DNA from: Brachyhypopomus gauderio
Lineage: Eukaryota > Chordata > Actinopteri > Gymnotiformes > Hypopomidae
Length of the DNA: 64,000 nt
Reading direction: 5' to 3'
Assembly (NCBI RefSeq): GCF_052324685.1
Contig: NC_135212.1
Coordinates: 8,306,778-8,370,777, forward strand
A program made the position numbers and the translations under genes. The notes below the pieces were generated by a model. It was not told where the DNA came from, did no database searches, and saw only the letters and a program-made list of their open reading frames with translations. This document shows positions 57,801 to 64,000 of the stretch, piece after piece. Numbering within the stretch: the stretch's first letter is position 1; each line of letters opens with the position of its first letter.

Positions 57801-60557
57801 TTTAGGAGTCTAAAAGGACCATGAAGGAGCGAAGGGTGTGGTTCCTTTCGGTATTATGAACATGCATCATCGGAGATGCTCACCTTCTCAATTCAGTGTA
57901 GATGTTATGACGCTTGTTCATAATATTGCTCAGCAGAGCGATGAAGCTCTTGAGACCCTTCGCTTGTCGGGCAGCACCGTTATAGATCTGCAAGGCGTCC
58001 TGATATTGCCTGAGAAAAAAAAACATTTTGGCTAAAAAATGTATGCTTGTAGATAGGCCTGTCGCGATAATTACATTATCGACTTATCGTACGATATTTT
58101 TTTTTACCACGATCATTTTTGCTGATGTCGATAATTGGCCATTGGGTTTCCGCGCACATTTGTTTACATGAGAATAAACCGCGACTACGTGAGATTTCAA
58201 AAAGGCACGTAGTGCTGCTCTCTCGCCCCTCCCCCCTTAAGGGAAGACGAATCTGTGATCAGAGAGCGACACCTACCAGTTAGGAAATGAGTGCAGTACA
58301 CGGAGAGCGTATGCGTCAATAACAGTGCCTCCACACACACAGATGGAGATGTGTGTGTGGAGAACGTATTCGAGGCTAATAGGACTCTAAATGATTCGAA
58401 ATAATTTTTTATCACATTATTTAATGGTTGTTTATTATAGTGACCATATAGTGACAGGGGAATGAACATTTACCTGATAAACTTTAATGTTGCTTTTGTG
58501 TTTCAGGTTTGAAAAGTGCTGGAATTGTTACACAACAAATATCTGTCTGACTGAACAGTTCTCTTGTATTACGTTAACAAATACGAGCCTCTTGTAATTC
58601 CAGGACGAAATTAACGTGAAGACGTTAAGATTGGGCGTTTTGAAAATAAACAACCATTAAATAATGTATTTAAAAGCGAATTATTTCGAGTATTTATATA
58701 TAAAGATTTAACTTAATTAAGTTTAACGTGCAGGGAAATATTGAAATGGACCTTGAAAATTACGTACACGTGCTTTAATTCCCTGCAAACATGACTTTGT
58801 TCATTGCGCTGAGGCGCAGCACGCACAAAGTTACAAAATTTGAGAGGTGCACAGGGTTGCCAGGTCCTACAAAAATATCCCGCACAAAGTCAGTGTAAAA
58901 CCCGCCCCTCAGAAGCCTAAACTAGCCCAAAGCCCAAAGTTGTTGACGGGGGTAGGGGGGGCTAACTCTGACAACTCTGGAGGTGCAGAACCTTGCGAAT
59001 CTACAGCGCGCGACGCCCTCGCGCACGGGCGGAGCCACTGCTATTACGTCATTTTCGCCACGTGGACCCTCGCGCCGCGTCAAGTATAAATGTAATATCG
59101 TTTATCGCGATAATTTCTGGGACAATATATCGTTCTGAAAATTGTTATCGTGACAGGCCTATTTGTAGAACATGCCCTAGAATAGAATAGAATAAAACTT
59201 TATTGTCCTGCCAAAGCAGAAAATTTTTCTTTGGTTTCACCACCATACATCACAGCACACCACAACCAAAATAATAACAATAATCATAAATACATAAAAC
59301 ATACACAAACCTTAAAACAGATTAGTGTGATTTGTTAATATATTTGATAGCATTAGGAACAAAAGCTCCTTTATAGATCTTTTTTTTCACCAGAGGCACT
59401 CTATAGCGCCGGCCTGAAGGGAGCACCTCAAACGCAGTATGAAGAGGATGTGTCGGGTCCCTAATTATTGCTATCGCTTTCCTAGACAAAGCTCTTCTAT
59501 GAAGGATGTCTAGTGACTTTTGTTGCTGGCCAATTATTTTCTCTGCCATCTTGATCGTTCTGGTCAATTTACTCTTATTTAGTACTGTCAAATGTCCGTA
59601 CCAGACTGAGATATTGAACACCAGACCGCTCTCTATCAAACTCACATATACCTTACAGAGAATTTTACTCTCAACCCCAAACTCCTTCAATTTCCTAATT
59701 AGATATAATCTCTGACTGGCTTTCTTACATACACTGTCAGCATGATCTGCGAAACTCAGCTGATGATCCAATTGTATTCCCAAATACCTGAAACACTTCA
59801 CCCTTTCCACAGATTGGTTACACAGTATAAGTGGTGGAAGAGAGTTTGTGTGATGTAAAATAAGCTTCTTTGTTTTCCCAACATTAATTGACAAGGAGCT
59901 AGATTTACACCACTGTTCTAACTTTAAGACCTGAGCAGAATAATCAGAATTATCATTATCCTTATAAAAAGGTCCAACTAGAGCCATATCATCTGCATAT
60001 TTGATCAACCTAAGATTATTCTCCTGCAGTCTCATCTCATTAGTATACACAGAAAAGAGTAAAGGCATGTTAAATGACACTCAGGAGCAAAATAAAATAA
60101 ATTTTTATGTAATGCCTCTAGTTTAGCAATGGGTTTCATTTTATGTCACTGTATATTGTTGCTTTATTTAATGGACATGTTTTATTTACAGACTGAATCA
60201 AAATGAAATGGCACCGGCACAAACAAAATGTTGAGGATGTTGTACAAACGTCATTGTAAAATGTCTCTATATGTTAATATAACACCAACATAGGCCTCAT
60301 TGTTTCTGAAATTGTCAAATGTACAGCAACGATCTGAATCATCTGCCATGACTAAGGTTTTTTGTGACCAAGCCCAAGATGGCTTTACTGAGCAAGATGT
60401 GGCATGAAATGTGTGTGTCCCAACTTTAAGAAAAATAGTGAGAGAAAATATGATGACTCAGCTGACTAAAGAGTTTAGCCTGAAGTGCACTATGGGATTT
60501 CATGTTTAATGCCCAAGTTCAGAGAGACTTAATGTTAAAACACAATGCATGTGTATG

Positions 60558-60626
<69 letters not shown>

Positions 60627-62327
60627 GATAATCGTGTCTCTGTCTCCATGCTGGTCTTGCTGTGTGCTGATTTGGACTTTTAATCGGCTGATTTCGCTGT
60701 CGAGACTTTTAGCTGTTCTTCTCACATCTAAACGCTCTGGGCAGATTTCTGTGGCTTTAGTTATGGAGTTCTGTCAGACCAAAGCAGAGCAGACTTGTAA
60801 TGCAGAATATTCAACAAATCTAAACTTTTAAGATATTTTATTATAAGCAGAGTTCGGTGAAAACAATCTGTTGTTGGCATCCCAGGGACAACAATTTCCT
60901 TCAAATGCAAATAATCTTACTAGTTTAAAGCCTTTATAAACATTATTCATTACTCAAAATTTGGAACTGGTTTATCACATTTAAAATATTTATGTAATAC
61001 CAGTTTAAATTTTAAAAGGCTTTCTATGTTATAGCCTGTTAAAAACCTATATAATATAGATTTCAGTTTGGAGAATTCTAAGCCAAATGTAAGATGTCAC
61101 AATACCTTTATTTCCTGTTCCTTATCATCCAAGATCTTCTTCAGATCTTGTATGTGACTCAGATGCTCTTTCTGTTTCTCCTCATAATGTTTCTTATGAT
61201 GTTTACTCTTCTCTACCATCTGGTCACTCTTACTCAACTCTTCCTATTTGGGGGTATGGGCAGGGGAAGGGAAGAAAAAAACCCAGGTCTCATGTTATCT
61301 ATGTTAGTCAGAAAGAAAAAAAAAATCAACATCTTCAAAGTCAAAATTCAAAATCTTTAGTTAATTAATTATAGTTTTACGCCACTAAACTGATCGACTA
61401 TTGAGATGATATCTATATATTTAATACAGGTGCACCAAACAGCAAGTCTTTCGGCATCTTTTCTGCTTCGTTTAATGTCGCATGATCCATTTGAAACCAC
61501 AATCATTTAATTCAAATAACAATCACGTAGATGAACAAATAAAGACTTGATATCAGACAGATAAATTCTGATGCAATGTAAAGAAAGTGCAAGTTGGCAA
61601 TGCAAACGTACATTACAGAACTATGGAGCAAGGGGCTGACTCGTGCGATAAGGAACCGACTCGTGAAGCAGCCCAAGATTTTTCGACATAGCTTACCTTA
61701 ATAGGGTCGGCCTCCTCAGCCACGCTGTTAATGGCGTCCCTGTGTTGGCGATTCAGTAGCTCCGCTTCCTCAAGTGCACTTTTGAGAGTGAGCATCTGTT
61801 GTTTCTCCGTCTCGTACTGCTCATGGCACACAGTTAGTCTGTCACGCACCTCCTCCAGTTCCTCCTCCTGAAAGGAGAGTAACAAAGAGGTCTCCATATC
61901 TAGAGGACTTTCTTCAGATTTATAATCTGCTGCGCATTCAATTGTGTAGGAATTTTCATCCATAATTTAGTATATTTTGTGAAAATGTGTGTGCAACAAT
62001 ACCAGAGGCTTCAGATCCTCAGATTGCGGTTCTTCAACATTTTGCAAATCATTCATCTCCAAATGAACCTTCCTGCATTGATCCTACACATTCATGACCG
62101 GAAAAAAAAAACACAAAAACAAAAAACCCTCAAACATGTGCTACATCCAACAAAGAAATACTGCACAGCTGTAAAGTTCAAAATGTGTCACCTTCACTGT
62201 TTTTTGATCTGCAAGTGATCTCTTCAACAGAACTTCATTCTGGCGCATTTGGTCCTCAACTTGGCCGATACTCTTTTTAAAATCCTGGAGATTTCTGTCC
62301 TGGCTCTGTAAGGCTCCTTGTAAAAGC
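54872..62327 (-). CDS. smc6: SMC6, C-terminal ten exons (partial; 5' part beyond the window)
   Basis: In transcript order the exons are 62327-62192, 62083-62003, 61867-61697, 61243-61106, 60770-60625, 58009-57884, 57140-57035, 56374-56222, 55455-55358 and 54977-54872, about 420 codons, all in phase. The first six encode charged coiled coil ([56 protein letters not shown]). The C-terminal ATPase half follows: [18 protein letters not shown], the ABC signature [18 protein letters not shown], Walker B with catalytic Glu in [11 protein letters not shown], then [25 protein letters not shown] and the end [16 protein letters not shown]6 pairs with SMC5 in the nuclear SMC5/6 complex for genome stability and silencing of extrachromosomal DNA. 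Human SMC6 has 1091 residues, so the ATP-binding head, hinge and first coil lie to the right. No further exon was found in 62328-64000. Confidence 0.93.
55456..56221 (-). other. SMC6 intron
   Basis: AT-rich intron with consensus GT and AG ends on the minus strand and no recognisable repeat. Confidence 0.7.
56375..57034 (-). other. SMC6 intron
   Basis: The acceptor side has a T-rich tract interrupted by a short GT-rich stretch (56385-56412 on plus is A/CA-rich). The 82-aa minus frame at 56673-56921 shows no SMC6 similarity and is treated as intronic. Confidence 0.65.
57141..57883 (-). other. SMC6 intron
   Basis: No repeats or exons recognised between the donor at 57883 and the acceptor at 57141. 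Confidence 0.65.
58054..59161. mobile_element. hAT-type element in SMC6 intron, carrying the nested CpG-rich family
   Basis: Inverted ends TAGGCCTGTCGCGATAA and TTATCGTGACAGGCCTA are flanked by CTTGTAGA and TTTGTAGA (seven of eight positions agree). The segment 58463-59088 is a reverse copy of the nested element in 6701-7652. The element begins 44 bp from the acceptor of the SMC6 exon at 57884-58009. Confidence 0.8.
58463..59088 (-). mobile_element. Reverse copy of the nested CpG-rich family
   Basis: Shared landmarks with 6701-7265, in reverse order, include GACGCG next to TATACTT (59075-59088), GGCGGAGCCAC, CGCTGAGGCGC, GAAGACGTTAAGAT and TGTGTTTCAGGTTTGAA. The far end is truncated. Confidence 0.75.
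59176..60090 (-). pseudogene. 5'-truncated LINE: reverse transcriptase C-terminal part
   Basis: A minus-strand frame of 252 residues (60080-59322) holds the RT catalytic motif in [11 protein letters not shown]. It also holds the following palm/thumb blocks ([33 protein letters not shown]) and the C-terminus [18 protein letters not shown]. This matches the 3' end of fish CR1/L2/Rex1-type non-LTR elements. An ATTCT-type short repeat ends the 3' side (about 59176-59200). The endonuclease and most of RT are missing through 5' truncation. The remaining frame has no stop, so the insertion is fairly young. It lies in an SMC6 intron in the same orientation as the gene. Confidence 0.82.
60565..60624. 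repeat. (CA)n microsatellite abutting an SMC6 splice donor
   Basis: About 30 CA units on the plus strand, read as (GT)n on the SMC6 strand, starting with the donor GT of the exon 60625-60770. Confidence 0.92.
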
Positions 62328-62924
62328 CTAGAGAGAGAGAAATTAGTCTAATAGTATTTATGTTGGCTTGCGAAGCAGCCAACATACTGTTCTCCCTATT
62401 CTTCTTATTTTTTTTATTTATGTTGGCTTGCGAAGCAGCCAACATACTGTTCTCCCTATTCTTCTTATTCTTCTTCTTCTTATTATTATTATTCTATTCG
62501 AGTTTTCGGTAACTTTCACAGGTCGCAGTTTTTGAGCTAGAACCTTGAAAATTGGCAGGTTCACAGATCTCATATGGAAGAAGTGTGCTTGTGCTTTTGG
62601 GACATGTCGGACATACGGTGTCCTCAGGACAAGTCCTCAAAGTTGACTTTTTCCCATAGAGAATGAATGGCGGAATGTTCAGAAATATCCCCAGTTAGTG
62701 TGCTCTCATGAAAAATCTCCTGGATAAACAGCTGTAAATTCCTTCCACTTTCATCTAGAAGCTCCATTTAAATTTTAAATGAGAGAGAAATTTGTCCTTT
62801 CTGGCAGGCCAAAATATCTAATCATTTTATTAATTACTTTTAGAGTTATGAGCATTTGTTTGGCACTAGACACAGAAAACTGCCCCATTAACTCCCATGT
62901 TAATTTCTCAAAATCAGAACTGTC
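62328..62924. other. SMC6 intron (partial) with repeats
   Basis: Holds the 60-bp hairpin duplication (62356-62475) and a tract with GAGCTAGAACCTTGAAAATTGGCAG-type sequence seen in dispersed fish repeats. No SMC6 exon was recognised. Confidence 0.5.
62356..62475 (+). repeat. 60-bp tandem duplication with hairpin
   Basis: Two nearly identical 60-bp copies (from 62356 and 62416). Each contains GTTGGCTTGCGAAGCAGCCAAC, where GTTGGCT and AGCCAAC can pair with an 8-nt loop. Followed by TTCTTC/TTATTA simple repeats. Confidence 0.88.
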
Positions 62925-63558
62925 TTTTTCACAATTTGCCTCTGTGTTTAACTTGTCATAAATCAGACAATATTGGGTCAAACAACACATAAATTACACC
63001 AAAATGATCAGCCAGGGGTCCTCTCTCATACAATATCTTCGGTTAAGCGATACGTTAAATAGAGCCCGAACTACGACCGTTTGTTCGGAGGGTGCAAATC
63101 ACATTAAACAAGGCGTCTACAGTGGCAGAGACCGTGTTTCAGTTAAGGGATTTTTCACAATTAGCCTGTTTTTAACTTGTCATAAATCAGAAAATATTGG
63201 GTCAAACAACACACAAATTACACGAAAATGATCAGCCAGGGGTCCTCTCTCATACAATATCTTCGGTTAAGCGATACGTTAAATAGAGCCCGAACTACGA
63301 CCGTTTGTTCGGAGGGTGCAAATCACATTAAACAAGGCGTCTACAGTGGCAGAGACCGTGTTTCAGTTAAGGGATTTTTCACAATTTGCCTGTTTTTAAC
63401 TTGTCATAAATCAGAAAATATTGGGTCAAACAACACACAAATTACACCAAAATGATCAGCCAGGGGTCCTCTCTCATACAATATCTTCGGTTAAGCGATA
63501 CGTTAAATAGAGCCCGAACTACGACCGTTTGTTCGGAGGGTGCAAATCACATTAAACG
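62925..63558 (+). repeat. 224-226-bp tandem repeat, nearly three copies
   Basis: Copies begin at about 62925, 63151 and 63375. The second and third are nearly identical, and the last breaks off near 63558. Each copy contains an ORF starting MISQGSSLIQYLRLSD that overlaps the next by four bases. This follows from the repeat length and is not evidence of genes. Confidence 0.9.
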
Positions 63559-63659
63559 AGGCTCCTCCACTCAGAGTGGTGTCAGTTATGTTGAATGTGT
63601 CTCCCCCTCCCCCTCACACACGTACGCACACACACGCATTTCTCTCATACCCACTCCAC

Positions 63660-63850
63660 ACAGACACACACAGATGGAGCAGAGGAACAGATGGGGAAGA
63701 TGGAGCAGAGGGGCAGATGGGGCAGGTAGAGCAGCAGGGCAGGTAGAGCAGCGGGGCAGATGGAGCAGACGGGCAGATGGGGCAGATAAAGCAGATGGGG
63801 CAGAAGGGCAGATGGATCAGAGGGGCAGATAGAGCAGATGGAGCACACAC
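63660..63850 (+). repeat. Purine-rich GATGGGGCAGA-type minisatellite
   Basis: Imperfect copies of about 11-27 bp built from GATGGAGCAGAGGGGCA. Long Gly/Arg or Pro/Ser/Cys frames across it are repeat artefacts. The remaining 150 bp to the window end show nothing recognisable. Confidence 0.85.
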
Positions 63851-64000
63851 GCACGGAACCTCTTCTCTCCCTCAGTCCCTGTAGCAGTATTAACTGTATA
63901 ACTGAACAACCACTCAATTTTAACTAACCCACAACCAATTACCCCTCAACAGTAATTGCCCCACCACAGGTAAATACCCCCTCAACAAAACATTCCACAT

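Overview
The window reads as a teleost fish chromosome. It has vertebrate GT/AG exon-intron genes, long (CA)n and (TA)n microsatellites, and dense Tc1/mariner, hAT, PIF-Harbinger, LINE and LTR insertions. No bacterial-type operons, rRNA, tRNA or CRISPR arrays were seen. Four cellular loci are supported: (i) the last coding exon of a TMTC-type TPR gene (769-948, +); (ii) and (iii) two tandem PARP12-like genes (23212-33312 and 41126-49773, both +); (iv) the C-terminal part of SMC6 (54872-62327, -), which continues beyond the right edge. I rebuilt exons by hand from splice sites and reading phase. Both PARP12-like genes join into uninterrupted 12-exon frames of 668 and 666 codons, and the ten SMC6 exons join in phase.

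Layout. 1-5 kb: TMTC terminal exon, 3' UTR and minisatellites. 5.5-17 kb: almost only repeats, including a 45-bp minisatellite, hAT composites, solo LTRs, an 82-bp array split by a solo LTR, and a Tc1 element with a dead transposase. 17.1-19.4 kb: first copy of a compact LTR retroelement. 19.4-23.2 kb: transposon debris and the PARP12-like A promoter region. 23.2-33.3 kb: PARP12-like A, whose intron 9 is swollen by a 5.6-kb nested insertion containing a second LTR element copy. 33.8-35.9 kb: third LTR element copy, just after the A polyadenylation signal. 36-41 kb: nested hAT and LTR insertions. 41.1-49.8 kb: PARP12-like B with nested transposons in introns 1 and 11. 50-54.8 kb: a tandem duplication downstream of B and gene-free DNA. 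54.9-62.3 kb: SMC6. 62.3-64 kb: tandem repeats.

Most interesting system. Three insertions (17103-19406, 28468-29924, 33792-35921) belong to one small LTR retroelement family. Each has 5-bp target duplications. The LTRs are about 340-354 bp, and one long ORF lies between them with no visible protease, reverse transcriptase, integrase or zinc knuckle. The ORF protein has a basic start (MPGYA), acidic PPPSVYS-type repeats, a Pro/Ala-rich part and a hydrophobic tail. No TGG-type tRNA primer site follows the 5' LTR. Instead the first 12 bases after it are complementary to a stretch inside the LTR that sits about 30 bp below a TATTTAA box, that is, at the predicted RNA 5' end. That arrangement is known from self-priming Tf1/sushi-type retrotransposons. 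I infer a non-autonomous, self-primed family mobilised in trans; two copies look very young (LTR pairs identical or one difference by eye).

How genes and repeats interact. A hAT insertion duplicated the 5' splice site of PARP12-like A exon 9. The third LTR element landed 8 bp beyond that gene's AATAAA. An SMC6 splice donor is the first GT of a (GT)n microsatellite, and a hAT element lies 44 bp from an SMC6 acceptor. Both PARP12-like genes have IRF-type motifs near the start, in keeping with interferon-induced antiviral roles known for PARP12/ZAP relatives.
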